Positions 1 to 5,319 of a stretch of DNA of 6,105 bases are shown here, piece by piece; position 1 is the stretch's first letter; every line of letters begins with the position of its first letter. Origin of the DNA: Burkholderiaceae bacterium (lineage in GTDB: Bacteria; Pseudomonadota; Gammaproteobacteria; Burkholderiales; Burkholderiaceae). The stretch spans positions 1-6,105 of the forward strand of contig JAKONL010000189.1 of NCBI GenBank assembly GCA_022701965.1. Reading direction: 5' to 3'. The translations under genes and the position numbers were made by a program. Below the pieces are notes generated by a model. That model was not told the DNA's origin. It made no database searches and was given only the letters and a program-made list of their open reading frames with translations.

Positions 1-127
1 AGCCGGCGTGACCAAGGCGCTGCAGCTCATCCACAAGGAGCTGGACGTGACGATGGCCTTCTGCGGCCACACGGACATCCGCAACGTCGACAAGTCGATC
101 CTGCTGGCGGGGACGTACCCGGTCTGA
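1..127 (+). CDS. FMN-dependent alpha-hydroxy-acid dehydrogenase (L-lactate dehydrogenase type), C-terminal end
   Basis: Only the last 41 codons are present. The frame begins at base 2 and stops at TGA 125-127. The peptide contains AGVTKALQLIHKELDVT followed by MAFCGHTDIRNVDKSIL. This resembles the final helices of the FMN-dependent alpha-hydroxy-acid oxidase/dehydrogenase family (L-lactate dehydrogenase LldD, glycolate oxidase, mandelate dehydrogenase), where a 'G-V-x-x-A-L-x-I-I-x-x-E-L-D-x-x-M-A-x-x-G' stretch closes the TIM barrel. Family members oxidise 2-hydroxy acids to 2-keto acids using FMN. The FMN-binding and catalytic His/Arg residues lie upstream of the window, so the substrate cannot be read here. 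The gene converges on the IclR regulator. It may serve the neighbouring pathway by oxidising L-lactate, but that is inference. Confidence 0.8.
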   Translation, partial: AGVTKALQLIHKELDVTMAFCGHTDIRNVDKSILLAGTYPV

Positions 128-142
128 GACGTGGTCGCCCGC

Positions 143-162
143 GGCCCGATGATCATCAGGCC
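143..162. repeat. Imperfect 20-bp palindrome at the convergent gene junction
   Basis: GGCC, C, the self-complementary GATGATCATC, A, then GGCC: 9 of the 10 arm positions pair, with only C147/A158 mismatched. It lies between two convergent genes and covers the stop codon of the minus-strand regulator (156-158). It could form a hairpin in transcripts of either strand and so might act as a bidirectional terminator. No T-run follows on either strand, so it is not a canonical intrinsic terminator. It could also be a protein site or chance. Confidence 0.4.
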
Positions 163-917
163 AGCGACATGCCTGCCGCGGCCTGTTGCAGCAGTGCGCG
201 CGTGGCCTCCACATCGGGGCCCACATGGCGGTCGATGCGGCGGATGAACGGACAGGTCAACACCGCCAGCGCCTGTCCCGACGGTCCCAGGATCGGCAGG
301 GAAATGTCGACGACGCCGAACGCCTGCTGGCTGTCGCCCAGCCAGTAGCCCAGTTCACGCACGCGCTCAAGGATGCGCGACAGATCTTCGTCCGACAGGG
401 GAACCTCGCCATCCAGGATCTGGTGCTCCGAGCGCATTTCCGCGCGTCGGGCGTCCGACTGGAAGGCCATGAGGACATGGCCCGATCCTGTGTCGACAAG
501 ACTGACCCGGACTCCCAGCCGGGTTGACAGGCCCCAGGTCGCGGGTCCGTTGACCTGGGCCACGACGACGACGTTGCCACGGTCGTAGACGCCGAGGTGG
601 CATGACTGCTCGGCAGCCTTCGCGAAGGTATCCATCAGAGGGAGCGCACGGCTCACCAGCCGCTCGATCGGTGGATGCTGATTGCCCAGCACGAACAGCT
701 TGAGGCTCAGGGCATACCGGTCGCCCTCTTGCGAACGGGTCACGTAGCTGCGCACCACGAGGCGTTCGAGCATGCGGTAGATCTCGCTGGGGCTGCGGCC
801 CATCCCCTTGACGATTTCCCCACGCGTCAGCCCGTGCGGCTGACCCGCGAGAAGTTCCAGGATGTCCAGCCCCTTGTCCAGGGCGGGGGCACGGTAGCGG
901 TCGTTGGGTTCGGTCAT
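156..917 (-). CDS. IclR-family transcriptional regulator
   Basis: This 253-residue protein is the usual length for IclR regulators. The N-terminal winged helix-turn-helix spans about residues 10-78: PALDKGLDILELLAG opens it, LTRGEIVKGMGRSPSEIYRM is the helix-turn-helix, and the wing follows with YVTRSQEGDRYALSLKLFVLG. The C-terminal effector-binding domain, about 90-250, carries the expected SGHVLMAF segment (145-152) and a final FGVVDISLPIL strand (200-210). Family members bind DNA as dimers or tetramers and respond to small acids or sugar derivatives; they repress or activate nearby catabolic genes. The start at 915-917 is the first ATG giving the full domain. Its upstream Shine-Dalgarno match is weak. 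It is divergent from the sugar operon, so it probably controls that operon and itself. The effector is not readable from sequence; a keto-deoxy acid or aldonate intermediate is plausible. Confidence 0.93.
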   Translation of the reverse strand: MTEPNDRYRAPALDKGLDILELLAGQPHGLTRGEIVKGMGRSPSEIYRMLERLVVRSYVTRSQEGDRYALSLKLFVLGNQHPPIERLVSRALPLMDTFAKAAEQSCHLGVYDRGNVVVVAQVNGPATWGLSTRLGVRVSLVDTGSGHVLMAFQSDARRAEMRSEHQILDGEVPLSDEDLSRILERVRELGYWLGDSQQAFGVVDISLPILGPSGQALAVLTCPFIRRIDRHVGPDVEATRALLQQAAAGMSLA

Positions 918-918
918 C

Positions 919-953
919 GTTCTGAACCATACCGGAACGGGCCTTGACCGAAC
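919..953. promoter_or_regulatory. Cluster of GAAC elements just upstream of the IclR gene
   Basis: GAAC occurs at 924-927, 935-938 and 950-953. The first is part of a small perfect palindrome, GTTC-T-GAAC (919-927), that begins 2 bp upstream of the regulator's ATG. GAAC/GTTC is also the core of the stronger palindrome at 1020-1036, so these may be weaker half-sites for autoregulation. The spacing (11 and 15 bp) is not strictly regular and a four-base motif is common, so this is tentative. Confidence 0.2.
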
Positions 954-958
954 GAATG

Positions 959-972
959 CCCTGTCATCAGGG
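959..972. promoter_or_regulatory. Inverted repeat CCCTG-N4-CAGGG in the divergent control region
   Basis: CCCTG (959-963), TCAT, CAGGG (968-972) is a perfect 5-4-5 inverted repeat, about 42 bp upstream of the IclR start and 86 bp upstream of the dehydrogenase start. It could be a regulator site or a short hairpin in the regulator's leader RNA. Its half-site differs from the TGAACA half-site nearer the operon, so if real it would bind a different factor or act as RNA. Confidence 0.25.
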
Positions 973-1008
973 AAAACAGCATGTTGCGATCAGGCTCACC
1001 ACCCTACA

Positions 1009-1024
1009 TTCATTCTCTAATGAA
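1009..1024. repeat. Inverted repeat TTCATT-N4-AATGAA
   Basis: TTCATT (1009-1014), CTCT, AATGAA (1019-1024) is a perfect 6-4-6 inverted repeat. It overlaps the candidate -10 element and the first arm of the palindrome at 1020-1036. The two repeats cannot both be fully occupied by separate dimers, so they may be competing sites or one extended site. Confidence 0.35.
1016..1021 (+). promoter_or_regulatory. Candidate -10 element (TCTAAT) for the sugar operon
   Basis: TCTAAT matches the sigma-70 TATAAT hexamer at five of six positions and lies in the only AT-rich stretch before the operon. A start of transcription would fall near 1027-1029, about 30 bases before the ATG at 1058. No good -35 hexamer sits 16-18 bp upstream (the sequence there is GGCTCA-like), so the promoter may be weak or activator-dependent. 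TTGCGA at 984-989 is too far away to pair with it. Confidence 0.35.
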
Positions 1025-1036
1025 CAAGATGTTCAT
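1020..1036. promoter_or_regulatory. Probable operator, palindrome ATGAACA-AGA-TGTTCAT
   Basis: This is a perfect 7-3-7 inverted repeat in the divergent IclR/operon control region, 21 bp before the first gene of the operon. IclR-family proteins commonly bind palindromes of about this size next to their own gene. Its centre (1028) coincides with the transcription start predicted from the TCTAAT -10 at 1016-1021, the classical place for a repressor operator. The match to this particular regulator is inference; another transcription factor could be responsible. Confidence 0.5.
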
Positions 1037-1057
1037 ATTTAAATAAAGAAAGAATTC

Positions 1058-1810
1058 ATGAGGCTGCTGGGCAAAACCATCCTGATCACCGCGAGCGCGC
1101 AAGGCATCGGCCGGGCAAGTGCATTGGCATGCGCCAGGGAAGGCGCTCGCGTCATCGCCACCGACATCAATGAGGAGTTGCTCGCGGGGCTCGCCGCGGC
1201 GTCGCCGGGGATCGAGACGCGGGTTCTGGATGTGCGCAGCAGTGCTGCCGTGGCAGCCCTGGCGGCCGACCTGCCGTCCCTGGACGGCCTGTTCAACTGT
1301 GCCGGCCACGTCCACGAGGGCACGCTGCTCGACTGCGACGAAGCGGCACTGGATTTCTCCATCGACCTCAACATCAAAGGTGCCTACCGGCTCATGCATG
1401 CCTTCATTCCCGGCATGCTGGAAAAGATGGCGCGTCATGGCGGTACCGGTTCGGTCGTCAACATGGCGTCGATGGCCTCGTCCGTCAAAGGCTTTCCGAA
1501 CCGTTTCGCCTATGGCGCGACGAAGGCAGCGGTGATCGGCATGAGCAAGGCCATCGCGGCCGACTTTGCACGGCTCGGGCTGCGGTGCAACGCCCTGTGC
1601 CCCGGAACGGTAGATACGCCGTCCCTGCGTCAACGCATCGCTTCGGCTGCCGACCCGGTGCAGGCCGAGAAGGACTTCGTCGCCCGCCAGCCCATGGGTC
1701 GCCTCGCGACGGTGGACGACATCGCTCCGCAAGTGGTCTTCCTGCTGAGCGACGAATCGCGTTTCGTCACCGGTCAGGTCGTGCTGGTCGACGGCGGCGT
1801 GACCATCTGA
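1058..1810 (+). CDS. Short-chain dehydrogenase, BDH2 / 2-keto-3-deoxy-L-fuconate dehydrogenase type
   Basis: This 250-residue classical SDR has a Rossmann nucleotide site at TASAQGIG (11-18). Asp36 ends the second strand, which favours NAD over NADP. NCAG is at 80-83. The apparent catalytic tetrad is Asn105, Ser138, Tyr152 and Lys156 (YGATK). From memory, several segments closely match human BDH2 (DHRS6): ATDIN, the VLDV strand, ASSVKG, TKAAVIG and especially CPGTVDTPSL (181-190). Bacterial members of this group include the NAD-dependent 2-keto-3-deoxy-L-fuconate 4-dehydrogenase of the oxidative L-fucose route, which forms 2,4-diketo-3-deoxy-L-fuconate. The adjacent lactonase and sugar importer favour that role over hydroxybutyrate or 4-oxoproline chemistry. 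It is the first gene of the operon. ATG 1058 is preceded by a purine run (1045-1054) without a strong GGAGG. The family call is firm; the substrate is inferred. Confidence 0.93.
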   Translation: MRLLGKTILITASAQGIGRASALACAREGARVIATDINEELLAGLAAASPGIETRVLDVRSSAAVAALAADLPSLDGLFNCAGHVHEGTLLDCDEAALDFSIDLNIKGAYRLMHAFIPGMLEKMARHGGTGSVVNMASMASSVKGFPNRFAYGATKAAVIGMSKAIAADFARLGLRCNALCPGTVDTPSLRQRIASAADPVQAEKDFVARQPMGRLATVDDIAPQVVFLLSDESRFVTGQVVLVDGGVTI

Positions 1811-1817
1811 GCGCCCT

Positions 1818-2687
1818 ATGACGCGCATCGATTCGCACCAACACTTCTGGCGTCCGTCGCGCGGCGACTACGGGTGGCTGCGCACCGGCGAGTCTGCGCT
1901 GGAGCCGTTGCTTCGTGACTTCCTCCCCGAGCATCTCGAACCGACGCTGCACGCGAGCGGTGTGGCCGGCACGGTGCTGGTGCAGGCTGCCGATTCGACT
2001 GCCGAAACCGATTACCTGCTCGAACTCGCAAGCCGTCATGCGTTCATCGGCGGTGTGGTCGGCTGGGTCGACCTGGGTCGACGCGATGCCGTGCGGACCC
2101 TCGAGCGTTGGGCACGGCACCCGAAATTCAAGGGCGTGCGGCCGATGCTGCAGGACCTGCCCGATGTCGGCTGGATCGCGCATGGACCGCATCCCGATGC
2201 GGTGCGCTGCATGCTGGAACTGGGCCTGCGGCTGGATGCGCTGGTCAAGCCGGCCCATCTCCCGGCGCTGTTGAGCTTCGTGAGGCAATGGCCCGACCTG
2301 CCGGTCGTCATCGATCACGGTGCCAAGCCGGCCCTGCAGGCTGGATCACAGGCCGTCGGTGAGTCGGAATGGCATCAGGCCATGTCCGGCTTCGCCGCGC
2401 TGTCGCAGGTCTCATGCAAGTTCTCGGGGATGCTGACCGAGATGCCGCAGGCGGAGCGCGCGTCCTTCCTGGACATCGTCGCCACACTGCGGCCGGTCTG
2501 GCGTGCCTTGCTGGAATGGTTCGGCCCGACACGAATGATGTGGGGCAGCGACTGGCCGGTGTTGACGCTCGTGGGTGACTACGGCAAATGGCTCGCGGTG
2601 AGCAAATTCCTCATCCAGGAACTGCCGCCCGAGGATCAGGCGCACGTCTGGCACGGCACCGCGCAACGTTTCTACGGCATCCAGTGA
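1818..2687 (+). CDS. COG3618 amidohydrolase, L-fuconolactonase / L-rhamnonolactonase type
   Basis: This 289-residue TIM-barrel amidohydrolase is of the family's normal length. It opens with IDSHQHFW (4-11), which supplies the HxH pair His7/His9 and the following W typical of sugar lactonases of this group. Other family landmarks are QAADS (56-60), GWVDL (82-86), KGVRPMLQD (105-113), VIDHGAKP with His167 (164-171), CKFSG (200-204) and MWGSDWPV with the likely catalytic Asp245 (241-248). Characterised relatives hydrolyse L-fucono-1,5-lactone, L-rhamnono-lactone or related lactones to the open aldonate in the cytoplasm. It starts 7 bp after the dehydrogenase stop, so the two are probably co-translated. 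The exact lactone cannot be decided from sequence. 2-pyrone-4,6-dicarboxylate lactonase is a related alternative, but the sugar importer makes it less likely. Confidence 0.92.
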   Translation: MTRIDSHQHFWRPSRGDYGWLRTGESALEPLLRDFLPEHLEPTLHASGVAGTVLVQAADSTAETDYLLELASRHAFIGGVVGWVDLGRRDAVRTLERWARHPKFKGVRPMLQDLPDVGWIAHGPHPDAVRCMLELGLRLDALVKPAHLPALLSFVRQWPDLPVVIDHGAKPALQAGSQAVGESEWHQAMSGFAALSQVSCKFSGMLTEMPQAERASFLDIVATLRPVWRALLEWFGPTRMMWGSDWPVLTLVGDYGKWLAVSKFLIQELPPEDQAHVWHGTAQRFYGIQ

Positions 2688-2698
2688 GCGACCGTTCC

Positions 2699-4210
2699 AT
2701 GTCACCCATCGTCTCGGTCCGCAACGTGTCCAAGTCCTTCGCCGGCGTGCTCGCGCTGGACAAGGTCCGGTTCGAGCTTCTTCCCGGCGAAGTCCATGCG
2801 CTGATGGGCGAGAACGGCGCGGGCAAATCCACCCTGATGAAGCTCCTGGCGGGCGTCTACACCTGCGACGAAGGCGAGATCGTCATCGGCGGCAAGGCCG
2901 TGGCCATCGACGGACCGCGCGCGGCGCAGAGCCTGGGCATCGGCATCGTTCATCAGGAGCTCAACCTGATGAACCACCTGAGCGCGGCGCAGAACATCTT
3001 CATCGGACGCGAGCCGCGCCGTGGCTTCGGCCTGCTCCTCGACGAAAGCGCACTCGATGCGCAGGCCAGCCGGATCTTCGAGCGCATGAACCTGAAGCTC
3101 GATCCGCGCGTTCCGGTCGGCGCTCTCACGGTCGCCAAGCAGCAGATGGTGGAGATCGCCAAGGCGCTGTCGTTCGACTCCCGCATTCTCATCATGGACG
3201 AGCCGACGGCCGCGTTGAACAACGAGGAGGTTGCGGATCTGTTCCGGATCATCCGCCAGCTGAGAGCCGAAGGCGTCGGCATCGTCTACATCTCGCACAA
3301 GATGGACGAGCTCAAGCAGATCGCCGACCGCGTGACCATCCTGCGCGACGGCCGCTACGTGGCGACGGCACCGATGGCCACGACCAGCGTCGACGCCATC
3401 ATCGGCATGATGGTCGGCCGGCAGCTCGACAGCGTCGAGAAGCCCGATGCCGGCAGCGCGGAAAACGACATCGTCCTCGAAGTGAAAGGGCTGAACCGCG
3501 GCACCTTCGTGAAGGACGTGAGCTTCGTGCTGCGCAAGGGAGAAATCCTCGGGTTCGCGGGATTGATGGGTGCCGGCCGGACCGAAGTGGCGCGCGCCAT
3601 CTTCGGCGCCGACCCGATCGACTCGGGCGAGATCCGCGTGCATGGCGAAACCGTCACGATCAGGACGCCGAAGCAGGCCGTGGCGCATGGCATCGGTTAC
3701 CTGTCCGAGGATCGCAAGCACTTCGGTCTGGCCACGGGACTGGATGTGGAGACCAATGTGGCGATGGCCTCGCTGAACGAATTCGCCTCGTACGGCATGT
3801 TCGTCGACCAGGCGGCGATCCGGCAGACCGCCCGGCGCTACGTCAAGCAGCTGAGCATCAAGACCCCGTCGGTCCGGCAACAGGTGCGTCTGCTCTCCGG
3901 GGGCAACCAGCAGAAGATCGTGATCGCCAAGTGGCTGCTGCGGGACTGCGAAATCCTGTTCTTCGACGAGCCGACCCGTGGCATCGACGTCGGTGCGAAG
4001 GCGGAGATCTACAGGCTGCTGCGGGCGCTGGCGGCACAGGGCAAGGCCATCGTGGTGATCTCGTCCGAACTGCCCGAGGTGCTGCGACTGTCTCACCGAA
4101 TCCTCGTGATGTGCGAGGGCCGCCTGACCGGCGAGCTCTCGGCCGACGGAGCATCGCAGGAAAAGATCATGCAACTGGCCACCCAACGCGAAGCTTCGCT
4201 CAGGAATTGA
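2699..4210 (+). CDS. Sugar ABC transporter ATP-binding protein, two-domain RbsA type
   Basis: This 503-residue protein has two fused nucleotide-binding domains, as in RbsA, MglA and XylG. Domain 1 has Walker [10 protein letters not shown] (37-45), Q-loop Gln86, a degenerate signature LTVAKQQ (143-149), Walker B ILIMDEPT (163-170) and His200. Domain 2 has the degenerate Walker [10 protein letters not shown] (288-296), SEDRK (336-340), a canonical LSGGNQQK signature (399-406) and Walker [13 protein letters not shown] (419-430); the H-loop His is replaced within VISSELPE (453-460). This asymmetry is normal for the family, so one composite ATP site probably does most hydrolysis. The protein powers sugar import at the inner-membrane face. 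ATG 2699 is chosen because it gives the usual N-terminus. GTG 2684 is in frame, overlaps the lactonase stop as GTGA and would add five residues. Neither start has a strong Shine-Dalgarno. Confidence 0.95.
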   Translation: MSPIVSVRNVSKSFAGVLALDKVRFELLPGEVHALMGENGAGKSTLMKLLAGVYTCDEGEIVIGGKAVAIDGPRAAQSLGIGIVHQELNLMNHLSAAQNIFIGREPRRGFGLLLDESALDAQASRIFERMNLKLDPRVPVGALTVAKQQMVEIAKALSFDSRILIMDEPTAALNNEEVADLFRIIRQLRAEGVGIVYISHKMDELKQIADRVTILRDGRYVATAPMATTSVDAIIGMMVGRQLDSVEKPDAGSAENDIVLEVKGLNRGTFVKDVSFVLRKGEILGFAGLMGAGRTEVARAIFGADPIDSGEIRVHGETVTIRTPKQAVAHGIGYLSEDRKHFGLATGLDVETNVAMASLNEFASYGMFVDQAAIRQTARRYVKQLSIKTPSVRQQVRLLSGGNQQKIVIAKWLLRDCEILFFDEPTRGIDVGAKAEIYRLLRALAAQGKAIVVISSELPEVLRLSHRILVMCEGRLTGELSADGASQEKIMQLATQREASLRN

Positions 4211-4215
4211 AGATC

Positions 4216-5259
4216 ATGCAAAAGACGATCAGCGCCGTGAAGGCAACCCAGGACGTGCCCGTCCTCATCAGCCGCGACAGCGCATCGCGCAAGGACCGGC
4301 TGCTCCAACCCGCGACGCGGCAGAAGCTGCTGGCCTTCGGCAGCCTGCTGGCCCTGGTGGTCTTCTTCAGCTTCGCTTCGCCGAGCTTCCTGCAGACCGA
4401 CAACCTGGTGAGCATCCTTCAGGCGACGTCGGTCAACGGCGTGCTCGCCATCGCCTGCACGTTCGTGATCATCACGTCGGGCATCGACCTGTCGGTCGGC
4501 ACGATGATGACCTTCTGCGCGGTCATGGCCGGTGTCTTCCTGACCTACCTCGGATTGCCGTTGCCGGTCGGCATCATCGCCGCGATCTTCTTCGGTGCGC
4601 TGAGTGGTTTCACCTCGGGCGTGCTGATCGCCAAGCTGAAGATCCCGCCGTTCATCGCGACGCTCGGCATGATGATGCTGCTCAAGGGCCTGTCGTTGGT
4701 CATCTCCGGCACCAAGCCGATCTACTTCAACGACACCGAAGGGTTCTCCGCGATTTCGCAGGACTCGCTCATCGGGTATTTCGTGCCTTCGCTGCCGATC
4801 CCCAACGGCGTGGTCATCCTGTTCCTCGTGGCGATCGGCGCGAGCATCGTCCTGAACAGGACCGTCCTCGGTCGCTACACCTTCGCGCTCGGCAGCAACG
4901 AGGAAGCGGTGAGGCTGTCCGGCGTCAACGTCAACTTCTGGAAGATCGTCGTCTATTCGCTCAGCGGCGCCATCTGTGGCGTGGCGGGGCTGCTGATCGC
5001 CTCGCGCCTCAACTCCGCACAGCCGGCGCTGGGCCAGGGCTACGAACTCGACGCCATCGCCGCGGTCGTCATTGGCGGAACCTCGCTGGCCGGCGGTGCC
5101 GGAACGATCCTCGGCACCATCATCGGCGCCTTCATCATGAGCGTGCTGACCAACGGCCTTCGCATCATGTCGGTCGCCCAGGAGTGGCAGACCGTGGTGA
5201 CCGGCGTGATCATCATCCTCGCCGTCTACACCGACATCCTTCGCCGGCGCAGCCGCTGA
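4216..5259 (+). CDS. Sugar ABC transporter permease, RbsC type
   Basis: This 347-residue inner-membrane protein has about eight to ten hydrophobic segments, approximately at 38-54, 73-90, 94-113, 117-139, 145-164, 197-214, 244-263, 281-296, 298-315 and 325-341. A 35-residue polar N-terminal tail precedes them. Family marks are ITSGIDLSVG (86-95), the cytoplasmic coupling loop GSNEEAVRLSGVNV (226-239) that contacts the ATPase, and GGTSLAGGAGT (287-297). It would form a homodimer as the translocation channel for a monosaccharide. ATG 4216 was chosen because it begins 5 bp after the ATPase stop, has purine-rich GGAATTGAAG upstream, and gives the normal length. The frame stays open further upstream, but that part overlaps the ATPase gene and is not membrane-like. 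The C-terminus is basic (RRRSR). Substrate is not readable from this subunit. Confidence 0.95.
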   Translation: MQKTISAVKATQDVPVLISRDSASRKDRLLQPATRQKLLAFGSLLALVVFFSFASPSFLQTDNLVSILQATSVNGVLAIACTFVIITSGIDLSVGTMMTFCAVMAGVFLTYLGLPLPVGIIAAIFFGALSGFTSGVLIAKLKIPPFIATLGMMMLLKGLSLVISGTKPIYFNDTEGFSAISQDSLIGYFVPSLPIPNGVVILFLVAIGASIVLNRTVLGRYTFALGSNEEAVRLSGVNVNFWKIVVYSLSGAICGVAGLLIASRLNSAQPALGQGYELDAIAAVVIGGTSLAGGAGTILGTIIGAFIMSVLTNGLRIMSVAQEWQTVVTGVIIILAVYTDILRRRSR

Positions 5260-5270
5260 AGCACGCGGCC

Positions 5271-5284
5271 GGAAACCACTTTCC
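5271..5284 (+). promoter_or_regulatory. Inverted repeat GGAAA-N4-TTTCC between permease and binding-protein genes
   Basis: GGAAA (5271-5275), CCAC, TTTCC (5280-5284) is a perfect 5-4-5 inverted repeat, 12 bp after the permease stop, in the only sizeable gap inside the operon (60 bp). A second TTTCC at 5291-5295 could pair with the same GGAAA arm. It may be a small mRNA stem that blocks 3' exonuclease or separates expression of the abundant binding protein from the membrane genes. GGAAA...TTTCC also resembles IclR-type operator halves. There is no T-run, so it is not a clear terminator. Confidence 0.3.
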
Positions 5285-5306
5285 CCATTCTTTCCAACAA
5301 CAAACC

Positions 5307-5312
5307 AAGGAG
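5307..5312 (+). promoter_or_regulatory. Strong ribosome binding site of the periplasmic binding-protein gene
   Basis: AAGGAG lies 7 bases before ATG 5320 and is the best Shine-Dalgarno in the window. The other operon genes have weak ones. This fits the family pattern in which the periplasmic binding protein is made in large excess over permease and ATPase. Confidence 0.8.
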
Positions 5313-5319
5313 ACCAACC

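Noticed and set aside
944..989. TTGACC (944-949) and TTGCGA (984-989) as -35 boxes for the operon
   Set aside because: No acceptable -10 lies at 16-18 bp from either. TACATT after TTGCGA is only 15 bp away and matches at four of six positions.
1010..1828. 272-codon antisense open frame opposite the dehydrogenase and extending into the control region
   Set aside because: No domain logic, low-complexity charged composition, and it mirrors a clear SDR gene.
2063..2082. Perfect tandem duplication of CTGGGTCGAC in the lactonase gene
   Set aside because: Read through in frame it gives GWVDLGRRD, consistent with the family's GWVDL motif. It causes no frameshift and looks like a chance short repeat in GC-rich coding DNA.
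3539..3720. Degenerate second Walker A and missing H-loop histidine in the ATPase as evidence of a damaged gene
   Set aside because: These departures are typical of the C-terminal half of two-domain RbsA/MglA-type ATPases. The frame is intact and the second signature and Walker B are canonical.
2702..4186. 494-codon antisense open frame opposite the ABC ATPase
   Set aside because: Same compositional artefact. The plus strand shows full Walker, signature and Q-loop motifs, leaving no reason to call a second gene.
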